Shown here: positions 12,272-24,700 of the stretch, in pieces | Layout of the letters: each line of letters starts with the position of its first letter | Position numbering within the stretch: position 1 is the stretch's first letter | DNA from: Desmodesmus armatus | Taxonomy: Eukaryota; Chlorophyta; Chlorophyceae; Sphaeropleales; Scenedesmaceae | DNA: 64,000 nt | Direction: 5' to 3' | Assembly (NCBI GenBank): GCA_007449985.2 | Contig: VIIQ02000579.1 | Span: 62,001 to 126,000, forward strand | Notes under the pieces: generated by a model | The model's database searches: none | The model's input: the letters and a program-made list of their open reading frames with translations, nothing else | Told to the model about the DNA's origin: nothing | Position numbers and translations under genes: made by a program

Positions 12272-13232
12272 GGACAGTATGCTTGCAGCAGCAGGACCAG
12301 GCTTCCCTGCCGGCAGGGGCCCCAGCCACAACCCCAGCAACATGTTGCACACTGCACCCCAAGCAGCAGCAGCAGCAGCAGGAGACGGCACAGCAGGCCG
12401 TCCAGCTGCTGCTGCTGGCGGCGGCTTGCCTGTTGGCAGCAGCGCGGCCAGAGGGAACCAGGGTTTAGGTCGTTCAACGAGTGGCGCCTCATCGGCTGAT
12501 AGCGCCCCTAATGGTGGGAACCACCCCCACCCCCACTCCCACCACAACCAGCCTGGGCAGCTCAGGAACCTGGGCAGCCATCAGGACCAGCAGCAGCAGC
12601 AGTGGCGGCTACAGCCAGGTGGTGTCACTAGTGTCGCAGCAGCAGCAGCAGCAGCAGGGCAGTCGGGAGGGGTGTTCCGCTACAACGGTGGGGTGTTGGT
12701 AGGACCTGGGGGGCCTGAGGAGCCCTTGAAGCAACGCAAGCTGTTGGATCTCAATGTGTTAGCTCGCACAGGCCGCAAGCAGCTCTCCCTGGGCGTAGTG
12801 AAGCTTGACAGCCATCCACAGCAGCAGCAGCAGCAGCAGCAGGTGGCAGGATCATCACATCAGGTGCAGGTAAAGAGGGAGGTTCAGCAGCAGCAGCTAC
12901 TGCAGCCACCCCAGCATGCGGCAGCAGCAGCAGCGGGGAGCAGCCAGCCGTCGCTGTCTAATGCTGACATGCTGCAGCAGATTGCTGCAGCAATGAAGGC
13001 TGTGACAGAGGCAGAGGGGGATCAGCAGACCCAGGCGCTCGCAACAGCAGCAGCAATGATCGCGGCAGCAGCAGCGGCACAGGCAGGCGGCAGCAGCAGC
13101 GGGGGCGGCGGTGGGGTTGGGGGGCTCCCTGCAGTACAGCAGCAGCAGCAGCAGCAGGGGGCAGGTGGGCAGCCGCAGGATGTGGAGAATGAAGTTTGGA
13201 ACCTGCTGCGGCAGCAGTTTGGGGCGCCGTGA
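5259..13232 (+). CDS. Extended PHD (ePHD) finger protein with long Gln/Ala/Gly-rich tail
   Basis: Five exons, 5259-5380, 7027-7185, 8343-8480, 10013-10202 and 11184-13232, join in phase to 885 aa. An in-frame TGA precedes the ATG. Residues about 14-137 hold a full ePHD (zf-HC5HC2H) ligand set: C14-x2-C17, H48-x2-C51, C88-x2-C91, C100-x4-C105, H110-x2-C113 and C134-x2-H137, with the signature blocks LKCQLCGKRGATTGC and YHFPCARA. Such fingers occur in chromatin proteins, where they contact histones or nucleic acid, so a nuclear role is likely. Exon 4 adds about 64 residues of non-repetitive sequence. The last exon (683 residues) starts basic (AKGSRRNIKAKG) and becomes poly-Q, poly-A and poly-G. 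A short block, RKLLDLNVLARTGRKQLSLG, may be a conserved linear motif. Substrate and partners are unknown. All four introns carry copies of neighbouring exon borders. Confidence 0.8.
6581..6900 (+). repeat. Decayed copies of the exon-2 start in ePHD intron 1
   Basis: GTGCAG followed by TGGGCACTACATCCTGTA at 6581-6604 repeats the true exon-2 acceptor and first codons (7021-7044), then decays into a GCTGT repeat. A second copy of the ATGAGTGCTGTGCCGTGTAC part lies at 6841-6860. The pyrimidine-rich lead-in (AGCTTGTCACT...CCCAGCCTCCATC) is itself duplicated at about 6764 and 6960, about 196 bp apart. Confidence 0.8.
7233..7258 (+). repeat. Interstitial telomere-like repeat, TTTAGGG type
   Basis: About 3.7 units of TTTAGGG lie in ePHD intron 2, 48 bp past the exon-2 donor. 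Shorter related pieces occur at 14587-14604 and 15331-15363. Confidence 0.85.
7800..8215 (+). repeat. Tandem copies of the exon-3 acceptor and start in ePHD intron 2
   Basis: AGGGGTGCCACCAC...TTCTA(T/C)GG(T/C)CCCTGCCA occurs at about 7961 and 8141, ahead of the real acceptor and exon start at 8341. The 8141 copy keeps the codons for GATTGCFYGPC before diverging. A shared CATCTTGCAAGTCCCTGCTG block follows both false copies. Upstream, a roughly 53-bp unit ending TGCTGACCCACCACC is repeated between about 7801 and 7925. Poly-C tracts sit before each copy. Confidence 0.8.
8454..9605 (+). repeat. Roughly 190-bp tandem array carrying copies of the exon-3 donor
   Basis: The exon-3 end GGCTGGCATGCATGGAGCAC and its donor ACCACT|GTGAGT recur in intron 3 at about 8644 and 8835, in shortened form near 8992, and in degraded form near 9425 and 9575. 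Between them are copies of an AGCTGCCTCCACAGCTGGTTGCCTGGCTGGTTGCC segment, also spaced about 190 bp apart. At least three copies keep a consensus-like GTGAGT donor. Confidence 0.85.
9643..9806 (+). repeat. GGCTGGCTGGTT minisatellite
   Basis: A 16-40 bp higher-order repeat of TTGGCTGGCTGG units, with TTTTGTTGGC interruptions about every 60 bp, lies in intron 3 of the ePHD gene. The interruptions give about three larger units. Confidence 0.9.
9951..10410 (+). repeat. Copies of exon-4 edges in the flanking introns
   Basis: The exon-4 segment at 10051-10089 (GGATGGAGGGTGTTGGCTCA onward) has a diverged copy 100 bp upstream in the intron at 9951-9989. The exon-4 end and donor (GGCAGCAGACATACGCGCCA, 10179 onward) has a copy 201 bp downstream at 10380-10410. 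(TG)n and poly-G tracts separate them. Confidence 0.8.
10820..11075 (+). repeat. Copies of the exon-5 acceptor in ePHD intron 4
   Basis: TGTGCTGGCCCCTGCAGGA with following exon-like bases occurs at about 10829 and 11042, ahead of the real acceptor at 11168-11183; a weaker copy lacking the AG context is at about 10883. The 11042 copy continues GACATGACTAATGGGTCCCG, close to the true exon start GACATGGCCAAGGGTTCCCG. Confidence 0.75.
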
Positions 13233-14778
13233 TGCTGCTGACTGCTGCTGCTGCGGCTGCTGCTGGGGCGCCGTGATGCTGCTGAGTGCTGGGGCGGCGG
13301 CTGCTGCGGCGGCAGCTGCGGCGGCGGCTGCTGCGGCTGCTGGTGGCGGCTGCTGACTGCTGCTGCTGGTGCGGCTGCAGCTGCTGGTGCGGCGGCGGTA
13401 GGGGCACCGTGATGCTGCTCAATGCTCGTGCACGTTCGAGGTTGTTGGATGGTGTGACATGAGGGTTCTGCATTTCAGCTGCAGCTTGCACTTGCAGCTT
13501 TTTGGAACCAACTGGCAGCGACTCTCAGCATTGGGACGATGTTGAATAGACAACATGTCTGATTTGTGACGGTGCTTGCTCAATCTGTGAGGGGTGTTTT
13601 GTGGGCTTGTCAGGGTGTGGTGTGGGTGACAGGTGGTGGGTTGGCCTGGCAGTGGTGCTTGCTGATAGCACTTGCTGAAGGCAGTGGTGCACTTGACCCC
13701 CAAAAGCACATTCAATGCGGGGGTGTGTGCTTTGTACCACACGGCTGGATGGCTGCGGGGTATGCTGCAGCTGACTGCAGGGGGGTATTTTTGTTTTTGC
13801 CATGCATGCAGCTGATTGGGATCCATTGGGATGCATCTGTCCCTTTCTTCCGTTTTGATGGGGCTGTGGGGGTTATGGGGGATATTGCATAAGCCCTGAA
13901 CAGCAGGGGCTGCAATCAGCTCACAGCAGGGGGGGGGGGCTTTTCTTGTTCAACCGGTGGGGGGTGGGGGCTTGTGCAACCTGGGTGGGGGGCATTCTTG
14001 GATCGCCGAGCCTTGGTGTTGAACTTGTGTCGATGCTCTGCAGCAATCCCAGTGCTTTGATTGCTATTGGAAACCCGGGAAAGCTTTTGCCGTCAGCGCC
14101 CTTTCTCTCAGCCCGACTTGCTGGCCTGGCTTCGTTGTGTTGCGCTACTAGTATACTTGCAGCAGCTCTGCAAGAGCTGTATACTTGCAGCAGCTGTATA
14201 CTTGCAGCAGCTCTGCGAGCTCTCAAGAGTGAGGGCTCTCAAGAGTGAGGGCTCTCAAGAGTGAGGGATGTTTTGATGTATCCTGGCTATGCCGTCTGCT
14301 CTGCTTCTTCACTTGCGGAAGAATGTCGGGGCTGTGTCCTGGTGCATTCTAGGTTGGCAGCAGCCTCACAAGTCCAAGGCAAGGAGTGAGGGGGTTGCCT
14401 GTACACGACACTTCAGTCACACTGTGGCATGTGCACAGCAGTGGTGACACTGGCCAAAGTTGTGCTGAAAGTCATGTATGCAGCTTGTCTGATCTGGAGC
14501 CTGCATGATCCTCAGCACTTGTTGGCCCTAAACCTCCCCTCACATCGTGTTGAAGGCTCAAACACCTGCTGCATATCGATGTATGGTTAAGGGTTTAGGG
14601 TTTATCGTTGTGCTCAGTACGGGTGAGACCAATCGTGGGGGGTTTAGTGAGCACCTAAAGCTTGACTGTAGTGGGGCGGTGTTTGTGGCATGCATAGCTT
14701 GGTTGCGGTCGGTGCCTTTCTGCATTTGCTGGAGCATGTACTGTGGGGTACACTGCAGCACAGTGTTGTGCCGATGTC

Positions 14779-15006
<228 letters not shown>

Positions 15007-15748
15007 GATGGTGTAGCAGCACGGCAGCCAGAGGTGTCTGTCTTGTACCAAGAGCAGGGAGGGCCCTGGGGTATGCAACAGTCGAAGGATTGCGTTGGCT
15101 GTGTTGTGGTGTGGTGGGGGTGCAGATTGCACCCCGTGGGTATTGTTGCCAGTGTCACTTGGGTGTATACCAGTCCATTTGGGGGCCGCTGCAGGAGGCT
15201 TGATGGGTATGTGGGTTTGCACCCTCCTTTTGAAGGATTGTTGGGCTATGCATGTTGCTTTCCTTGCATTCGCGTCATTCCCATGTGTGAGTGTTTATAG
15301 GGCACATCCCTCTTCGTGCCAGCGCTCCGTTAAGGGTTTGGGGTTTAAAAATCCTAAACCCTGAAATCCTAGCTAGCCTTGTGCACTCCACCACAACATA
15401 CCTACACTGTGGAAGACCTCTGAGTCACACCCACAGCATTGGGCAGCAAGCACAGCAACACAAGCTGCACAGTGCAGAGAAGCATCCCGCACGGTGTAGG
15501 CTGCTGCTGCATGGGCGCACCAAGAGATGGGGCGATTGGTAATGAGGATAGCCGTGCACGCATGCTGTTGGCTCGTTTTTGTGCATGCTGTGACTGTTAG
15601 GGGCCTTGCTGCTCACAGGGCATGTTTTGAGGTGTGCAACATCTTATGGGACTTGGAGCCTCAGGCTCACCTAGCTGCTGCTGTTATGCCAGTCCTGCTT
15701 TGCTGCATTGTAACAGTTGTCAGGTCAGTTGGCCAGCGCTTGTTGTTG

Positions 15749-16069
15749 CAAGATCGCAGAGGCTTAAGCTGTCGTGTCTGTCAACAAAGAGAAGTGGTTA
15801 ATTGATGCATGTGCATGGGGGGGGGGGTGCTTGCGCAATACCTTGGAGAGTCACAGGTCGCTGCTGGCACTAGGACTAGTGTACTTGCACTGTTGTTGCC
15901 CACCCCTCAGGGATCTGTCGCTGCTGCATGTCTCTTTGGGATGCCTGCTTGTGTGGAGGTACAAGGTAGCTATTGTTGTAGTAAGATCGCAGAGGCTGAA
16001 GCTGCCGTGTCTGTCAACGAAAAGAAGTAGTTAGTGGTGCATATGCATGTGCAGCTGAAGCTAGACGAA
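15749..16069 (+). repeat. Two copies of a dispersed ~85-bp repeat
   Basis: AAGATCGCAGAGGCT...GTGTCTGTCAACRAAGAGAAG occurs at 15749-15818 and more fully at 15981-16069. A third copy lies at 40380-40469. Read on the plus strand the sequence encodes SKIAEAE..VSVNEKK followed by MHMHVQLKLDE, so it could be an exon fragment from a repeated gene or a mobile element. Confidence 0.7.
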
Positions 16070-17004
16070 GGTAGCTATTGTCGATCCAGTTGCTGTAACA
16101 GGGTCAGCATGACCAAGAGCAGTGCTGCTGGAACCCCTGTCCTGTGATGCACTCCAGCTGACAGCTTCTATGATTTCATGCGCAGTAATAACATCAGGCA
16201 TCTGCAGACTCTGCTCTTGATAATATATTTGCTTCAGTGGTGATGCATAACTAGAGGCAACACATACACAGTGCAACCCCAGTCAGACACAGACAAATGC
16301 GATTGTAGCAGAGTGCTTTGCCACTGGACACCGACCTGTGCACATGCAACAATCATGGGGCGAGTAAGATGCGCAACACGCTGCAGCGTTTGAGAGGCAC
16401 CATCTGCCGCCAAGCTGCTGCTGCAGGCGCTGCCAAGTCGCACCATCACGGTGGGCCATGGACGGGTCACTATGTTTTGAGTACAACTGACACACATGTG
16501 CCACAACAAAACAACCGCCCTCCTGCACTTCCTGCAACAACAGGTTGCATGGAAGGCAGCAGCACTCCTGCACTGCACAACAGACATCTGCAATGACAGT
16601 GATCAAGCAGCTGCTTGCCTGCATGGTCGTCTCCCAACCGCGTGGAGCTAAACAACACCGCCCGCCTGTAAGCAGTGCCAACACACATCCGCCGTCAACC
16701 ACATGCGGTCACACGAGCTCAGTGCCTCACACACGTGAGCAGACAGACACACCCACTGCTGTGCGAGATGCCTCAACCCCCAGCCCCAGCATACAAAGTG
16801 TCAAGCAGCCGCCAAAGAGCAATGCTGCACACACTGGCAACTGTCCGAAACACATGCCACTGCAACATACAACAAATGCTAGCCTCTCCCTCCCTCCATC
16901 CCCCCAGCAGCAGCTGCCGCTGCTGCCCCTGCCAACACAGCCGCCATCCCTCCCCACACAGCCACACTATCCACACATCTCCCGCAGCATCCCAATGATA
17001 CGCA

Positions 17005-18814
17005 TCATTGGGCCTTCTTCCCCTCTGCTGCTGCTGCCTCCTGCTGTGCTGCCTGCTCCGGCTCCTCATGCCAGTTCCACAGCTTCACAACCTCCCCACG
17101 CACCGCTGCATGCACCAACACAGCCAGCAGGATCGCAGGCACGATGTACAGCAAGGCGGGCTGCGCTGCTTGGAAGTAGTTCATCATCCAGATCGTTGTG
17201 CCGAGGCCTACGCTGTACGCCACAAACACGGTCCGGAAGTAAGTTGTCTCCATCTTGTGCTGGACATCGTACCGCAGCATCAGGGCGACCCAGAACCCTG
17301 GCACCACGATATCCCCCAGACCCAGCATGGCAAACATCGGCTTCCCGGACTTGGCTGTTGCCGCAGCAGCGGCGGCGCCGAAGATCTTCTCCGAGAGCTG
17401 CTGCACGACGGGGATGTTCCAGAGCGGGTGCCGGGGGAACAGCAGCTTGATCGGCGCCTCCAAGTTCTTCGCAACAGCGACCATCACGGGGGTGCAGAAC
17501 ACCCAGAAGATGTCGTACACGAAGAGCCCACACAGCAGGATCACCGCGTTCCTGGGAGAGCCCAGCGCGATGTTCTCAATACCCAGCAGGCAGAAGGAAA
17601 GTCCCATGTAGTTGTTGGCCACCCAGTTCTTGGTGTAAGCATACCATGCGGCCAGCGCAAGGCTGGGGCCCCACAGCAGGAGCTCAGGGATCGTTGCCTG
17701 CAGGAAAAGGGGCTCGTCCAGCACGAAAGGGATCTTGGGGCAGAGTGTTATGTGCAGCTCCTTCTCACTGAGCCGTGCTGGGGCCAGCAGGTTGGCGATG
17801 GGTTTCAGCACCCAGTGAACCGCGATGCCGCCCATCAGGCTGATGTAGGAGGAAATCACAAGGTTGACCAGCCAGCCTGGCAGGACCTTGAACAGGACAA
17901 ACAGGCCGAAGAGGACGCAGCTGCCGACCTGTTCGGGTGCAGGAGAGGCGGGAAGGCAGGCAGGCAGCAGTAGGGTGGGCTTGAGGCAGAGAGAGGAGTT
18001 GCTGGGGTGATGACGTGATGACACTGCATGCATGTATGCATATCGGTGCTGGAGGAAGTTGCTGGACAGGGAGTGCTAGCACTGCCAGTCTTACCGCCCT
18101 GCTGCTGCTGGCGCAGTTGCAGTGGACATGCATGGTTGCAAATACATGGCGCACTCGAGCTGCTGTAGTAGCTGGTGTGGTTGTCCAACACGCACTGCTG
18201 CTGCCTTCTGCAAGCAAGCAGCAGCGATAGGCACAATTGCTGCGGTACAGACATACAGCCACAACTGCTGTAAGAAGCCACTCACAAGGGGAAACTTGGC
18301 AGCCTCCTTGTGTGTCATAATTTCTTTGCCCTCAGGTGGGTCCACCTGCACTGATCTCCAGCTGCCAGCGTACACTGACACTGCTGCATAGATGACAACG
18401 TTGATGCTGCGTGCATGGAAACAACAGCAGCACCAGTGGGGATGTTTTAGACACGCTGTAGGTTGCAACCAACCCACGAAGCGCCGGAGGCAGGCAAATG
18501 CTTTGCCCTGAGCATGCTCAGCAGGACACTGGCAGCTTGAGAGTGAAGTATTTAAAGTAAACAGTCTACCCTATAGTTTGCCACACCATATCCGCAGTGA
18601 GCAGGCAACAGCCCTGACCAACTGACTGATCACTGCAGTGCTGTACATACACAGCTGCCAACAAGCCACTGGAGACTGGAAAGACACAGAGCGCTGTCCA
18701 GACTTACCTGTAGGGTATATACAGCACGTATGACAGCAGCGGCAACAGGGCGAGCGCTAGGTGAGCTGCAGGAGCGGGTGGTAACCCATGGCCGTCCCAC
18801 TTGACGACACTCAT
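17005..18814 (-). CDS. SPP: Signal peptide peptidase (intramembrane aspartyl protease, ER type)
   Basis: Three exons on the minus strand (18814-18708, 18406-18286, 17928-17005) join in phase to 383 aa, the usual size for this family. The enzyme cleaves signal peptides and other type II segments inside the ER membrane. The diagnostic motifs are present: FVYDIFWVF with Asp215, GLGDIVVPG with Asp282, and QPALLY (residues 332-337). Multiple hydrophobic helices lie before and between them. The protein ends KKAQ, which fits a dilysine ER-retrieval signal. The start MSVVKWDGHG is the first ATG of exon 1, whose donor CAG|GTAAGT is strong. A short alanine loop (residues about 260-267) precedes the second active-site helix. 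The three exons are closely spaced and nothing in them looks broken. Confidence 0.92.
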
Positions 18815-21742
18815 CTTGTTTGTCTTTTGAATCCCTCGAACGCTGAATGCAAGGCCAAGAGCTGCTGATGTGCTCACAGAAGGAAGTTGGCTGCTGAGTT
18901 GGTTGTTGGAAGGTCAACTGAGCAGTTTCTTGCAACGAACATACAAAATCTCTTCACTGCCTGTTTACCTACTAGTAGTGACCGGCGTGTAGGCCACAGG
19001 ACCGGTTGCAACCGTCACAAAACCGTCGGGGCATCGCAGAAATACCGGCAGAAGGCCAAACAGGGCAATTTACCTCCTTGAATGCTACCTGTAGGCCGCA
19101 CACACCGTGTGGTTCAGTTCTACGCCTGATGAAAGGCCTCATCGTGGTGGTCAACATGAGCTGATCCAGAAGGTGATCCATAGTGGTCATTCAGCACTGC
19201 TGCATCCTGATTCCACAGCTTCATTGAGGGTGAAAGAACGTGGCATTGATTGTGCGCATGCCACAACACTGCACTTCGGCAGACAGCTTGGTTTGCAGGC
19301 AGCAGCAGAAGGCAAAGCACCAGTCACACACTGAGTGTGAGGTGGGGTGATCCAATGCAGGGGGGGCCCCAAACATACTGGGGAATGCTTTACAGAAGAA
19401 AACGGTTAACTCTCACGCTGACAAAGCAGGACACACTCACAGCCAACCTTCAAGCTGCCCGGCCGACGTGTCAGTCAGCAATGCTGACTCAGCACAGAGG
19501 AGACCACCCCAGGCAACTTCCGTGCTGACCTGGACACACCACACAGGCAACCACGGCTGCCTCAACTCTCTCACTCTCTCAACACCAAGGGGCCAGTCCC
19601 ACCAGCAGCACAGCAGCACAGTGCCTGCCCCCATGTGCACAGCCTTGGCTGATCCACCGGTGTGCCATCCGGCACACTCTCTCAGGTGCAGCAACACTCT
19701 TGGGGTTTGGGTGTGAAAACAACTCCTGAAAACCCTAAACACACACTGGTCCCCATCGCTGCCACCAATAGCACCACAGTGCAGCAACACGACCCGGCGA
19801 AAGTTGCAATGCATAGCATCACAGTCCAGCCCCGCTCCCCTAGCGAAAGCACAGCAACAACTCCACTCCTGGACTCAAAAATGACACAGCACAGTGCCCA
19901 CCCCGGCTCAACTCACTCGCCCTGTAATTGATTGTCCTTTGATTAATTGCCTGGCGACTCTGCCCCCTCCAGCCCTGGCACCCAGCCAAGGGCCAAGAGG
20001 CGGGACAACAGCAGCAGGACTTCGAACATGCATTGCCAATACACGCACAGCGTCACACAACTGCGAGACCCGGTGCCTTGCACAAATTTTGCACTCTCAC
20101 GCCATGCCGCGGTACGAAGCTGGCAAGACCCAGGCACAGGCCCCTCACTGGGGAGCTGCACAAGACATGCACTCCGTCTAGCACTGAAACAACACTCGAA
20201 CCCGCTGCAGTGGCAGCCCCACCATGCATTTACACCCAGACAAAGCCATGCAACAAGGCCTCGCTGCAACCACAGCGCCCACCATGCGCGCAGGGCTGCC
20301 CACCACTCTCTCCGCTGGCTGCCCACAGCCCCTTTCTTGACACTTGCAGGACTCGCACAATCCGCATGACTCAAAACACCAATGCCGGCGCTTGCAAGAC
20401 TGACCTGAGCACATGCATGGCAGGCCCACGCATCCACTCTCTTAAACCCTCTCACAACCTCGCCCATAAGAGTATAGGAAATACCCACCACTTCAGGGCA
20501 GCTGGTGCTTTTGCTGCCAATACAGCTTCCACTCACATGCCTTGCTGGTGGCTGCTTCTTATGACAGGAGCCAGGAGCTGGTGCGATAGAGGGATGCAGG
20601 ACCAGCGGTTGATGGCACCACAAGCTGCAACACATGCTGCTGCAGTCCTGTGCAATAAATGCACTAGGGATAGCACACCTACACACTGACCGACTTGACT
20701 TCTACATGTATGTTGATAACACATACGCACACAAACTCTGTACAGGACGCCCCCCTTGAAACTGGAGGCCTCAGTACACTCAAGACAGTGCAGCAGCATC
20801 AACCCCAGCCGCTTTGAGGCAGGCCGGTGTACACACATCTACACTTGCTCCCCACACACACATCCTTCCAGACTCACATATCCCTCCAAGTGTCTTACAC
20901 ACACATACATACCCTGCCCCCCCTGCTGTCATGCAAGCGTGTGACTGCCACACACCCCTAACAGCCAGACAGTGGCAAGACACCAGCCAGACAGCATCCC
21001 AAAATGGTGCCATATGGACACATACACACACACGGAAAGCTGGGGTGACTCTACATAACCAAGCTCCACGCTCCTGTCATTCAAAATCAGCACCGTCACA
21101 GATAATCATGTAGGGTTGCCACTCAAAAGCCATCTGATACAGCACCCCACATAGGGGCACCAGGGTACGCCGCCAGGCTATATCACACCACAGATGGCAA
21201 ACACTGGGACATGGCTTGAAAGCAGCAGCAAGCTTTGCATGCATGCAGGCGGGCGGTGAGGCCCACTTGAGAGCAGGAGCAGCAAGCAGCTCAGCCACAA
21301 ATGCTGCTGGCTTCCAACAGCAGCACTGCTCACTAGCAAAACAATCACTTCACTCGTTACGATCCCTAACCCCCACCCACGCTCTGTTGCAAGACACCGT
21401 CCAAGTCCCTGCCCGGAACATCACCCATGCTGCTTCATTCACCTTCGCTTCAGTAACCCTGACTTGCGGCAGCCCAGCCGCTGTGCATGGCAGGCTGCCA
21501 AGCACGCAACAAAGCACACAGCGGGTCGATAGTATGGGGGGCGCCCCAACACCACCTCAACCTGCTGTTGATATAACCCTGTTTGGCCTCGCGGCACAAA
21601 CGATACCACGCACAGACCTCTGCCTAGCTGCAGCAGCTTTCGCCTGCTTGCCTGCCCAGCTACCCATCCCCCCATACACTGCAGGCGTGGACGGAGACAC
21701 TCGCCATCACAGCAGCCCATCTGCTGCCTGATATGTGCTGTA
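18815..21742. other. Stretch without a convincing gene
   Basis: Open frames are short and compositionally like background, including a 247-codon minus-strand frame (19943-20686) with no recognisable domain or splice-consistent neighbours. The proximal part is probably the promoter and 5' UTR of the signal peptide peptidase gene, and the distal part the 3' UTR of the next gene. Confidence 0.55.
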
Positions 21743-24700
21743 TCAGGACTGCCCGTGCAACACCTCAGCACAAGTGAGGTCCAGCCCCTCTCCTTCTGCT
21801 GCAGTTGCCTCCTGTTTGGCTGCCGCTGCTGTTGCAAGGTGCTGCAGAACATCTGCCTCTGCTGCTGCTTGCCTCGCTGCTGCATCTGCTGCCTCTGCCT
21901 CAGCCCCTCCTGCTGCTTCCGCACTGCCACACTCCTGCTTGACACATCCACCTGCTGTCGACACTGCCGAAGGGCCGGCATCCACATGCACGCCGTTGTC
22001 CGCAGCTGCTTTACAGTCGTCAGACGCTGCAGCTGTGGCGTCCTGCTGCCCACCGGAGGACCCCTCTGCAGCAGCAGCAAGGCCTAAGAGGCTGCCAAAC
22101 TTGCTGCCGCTGTTGCCTAGTGCCCCTGCAGCTCCTTTCTGCGCAGCCGCCACAGCAGGCCCATTGGCGGCTGCAGCCGCCGCCACCTGAGCCGCCGCAG
22201 CCGCCGCCGCTTGCAATGCAGACTGGTCTGGTGCGACGCTGGATTGCGGCGTCATCACCTGCTGCTGCTGCTGCTGCCCGGCCTCTGAGTGAAGCGCACC
22301 CGAGCTCGCAACCTGCAATGGAGCCGGCTGCGGCAGCTGCACATCACTCCCTGCCGGCTGCTGCAGCTTTGGGTCCGCAGCCGCCGCCGCAGCCGCCGCT
22401 GCAGCCGCCGCAGCCGCCGCCTGGACGACCGTATGGCCTGCTGCCGGGTTGTGCAGGAAACTCTGCAACTGCCCGCTGGCTGCCAGTGCTGCGAGAGGGG
22501 CCAAGCTGCCTGCAAGGTTTGCAGCACTGTTGGCGCCTTGCTGGTTGGCCATGTTGTTTGTGAGGGGGTGCAGGGTGGCGCCGTTGTGGGGGCCTGACAG
22601 CAGCTGCTGGATGGCTTGGTTTGCTGTGGTGCGGGTCTGAACCAGCTCCTGCTCCAAGGCTTGTGCTTTGTCCTCCGCCTCCCGTTTGAGCATCAGGGCA
22701 TCTCCCAGCTGCACACGCAATAGGCAGCAAACAGCAGGGCAGCACCACAACAAGGCAGCATATGCGTGAGTGAGACACACTGCGTGAGTGAGGAACCCAA
22801 CTCCATTGCCAACTCCAACTTCATTGTGAGTGGCACTATAGCCGCACACTCAAGCCTCAACCTTGACTGATTGCAAACCAGGGGGTTTATACAGAGCGCG
22901 GCCACAACCAGTGCAGGCTTGTCTATCACAGCATCAAACAGCACTGACACCTGACACACTCGGCACCACACCACATATGTACTACCCCCCCACCCCCCCA
23001 CCCCACCCCACACACACACATCGCCTGTCATCAAGCTTAGTGTCTTACACACAGTCAGCATGCCCGTGTGCGCATGCAGTCTCTCTGTCGACACACACAA
23101 CCCCAAACCCATATCAACCTTCACGGACCCTCACCTGCTGCTTCAACAGCGCCATCTCCCGCTCCAATGCGTCCAACCTGCTGCCGCTGCTGGCACCACC
23201 GCCGCCACCGCCACCCGCTCCGCCGGCAGCAGATCCCTCCGCAGTAGGACTGCACTGCCCCGTCTGCTGCATGCCCTGCTGCCCTCCCGCCGCTGCTGCC
23301 GCAGCAGCAGCTGCCTGCTGTACATGCATCTGCATCTGCTGACCGTGTTGCATCCGCTGCAGCTGCATCTGCAGCAGCTGGTTCTCCCCCTTGACCGACT
23401 CCAACTCCGCAGCTAACCGCTTCATCTCTGCAGGACCCACCCTCGTCCCTAAGTTGATCGCACTGCTCTGGCGAGGAACGTGCCGCACCCGCCTTGGCAT
23501 GATCGGCGCGGCAAACCCTGCGAGGTCCCCACCGTCGTCCGCCAAACCCTCGTCGCTGCGGCGGCCAGACCCCATCATACCCTCGTAATCCACTTCGTCA
23601 GCATCAACTAGCTGCTCAGTGTCACCCATCGCAGCATCCTGCAGCGGGCCGCCCTCCGCATCCGCCCCACCCTCACCACCAGTAATCCCCAGCATTGCAG
23701 CGCCTGCAGCCCCCGGCACGCTGCCCGACTTGCGCCCGCCGCTGCCGCTGCGCCCGCCCTTCCCGCTGCTGGCTTTCGTCACAGGCTCAGAATCGTCCTC
23801 CTGACTGACCGCCTCCTGCTCCCCAGGCCCCACCCCCACTCCTCCGCTCGGGAAGGAACTCCCCCGCTGCTGCAGCATCCCGCTGCCCGCACCCCCGCCG
23901 CGGCTGCCGCCGCTGCCACCTGCTGCTGCAGCAGCTGCTGCAGCTGCCGCTGCTGTTCCGTGCGAGCCGCCGGAGCGGCCCATAGAGGAAGTCCTGCGTG
24001 CGGTGCCGTCCGCTGCTACGGCGCCGCTGCTGATGACGTCTGCGTTTGCTGCTGTCGCGGCTGCATTGTCGCCCGAGCGCTGCGGCGCACCGCTTACTGC
24101 AGGCGTCAAGTCAGCAGCGCAGCGAAGGACAGTACAGCTTAGGAGTTCGCCTGCAAGCGTCAAAATGCAAGACCCTCCTTTGTCGTCTCTCGTGCGGTGC
24201 AGTTGAGGGGTTAACAACAAAACCGTTGCCATGTCACGGTGATACATATGCAACGTTGGATGGTTTGGCTTCCCTCAAGCACCAGCAATGGACGTGAGGT
24301 TGACCAAAGGGCTGGTCATGATGCACAGAGAGTTGGCCCCTCTTGGAAAACCAATACAAGCCCTTTCTGCTGGAGACCACCCTGGACAGCGTTGCCCTGC
24401 AGGGAAGTGCGCATGCATGCCACTTCCAGACAACCCACCTGCTTTGGATGTGAGCAGGCTGTTGAAGAGGCTGGGGTCCACCCCGGCGCTCGCCAGCATC
24501 TCCATTCCTGCCAGCATAGTGCTGCTGGGGCCCCGCTGCGGCTTGCGGTGGCGCCGCCTGAAGCTCTCGCTACTGCTGGGTGCTGCACCCCCTGTGGGAA
24601 TGGCCAGAGCGTCAGACAGCCCAGGCCCTACTGAGGCTATCTCGTCCTCAGCCTGCGACACACAGCACAGCACAGCACGACACAGCACGCACAGTTGTCA

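Noticed and set aside
17008..17973. 321-codon plus-strand frame
   Set aside because: It is the antisense of the signal peptide peptidase last exon, which has diagnostic active-site motifs.
19943..20686. 247-codon minus-strand frame
   Set aside because: No domain, low-complexity absent but composition like background, and no supporting splice signals.
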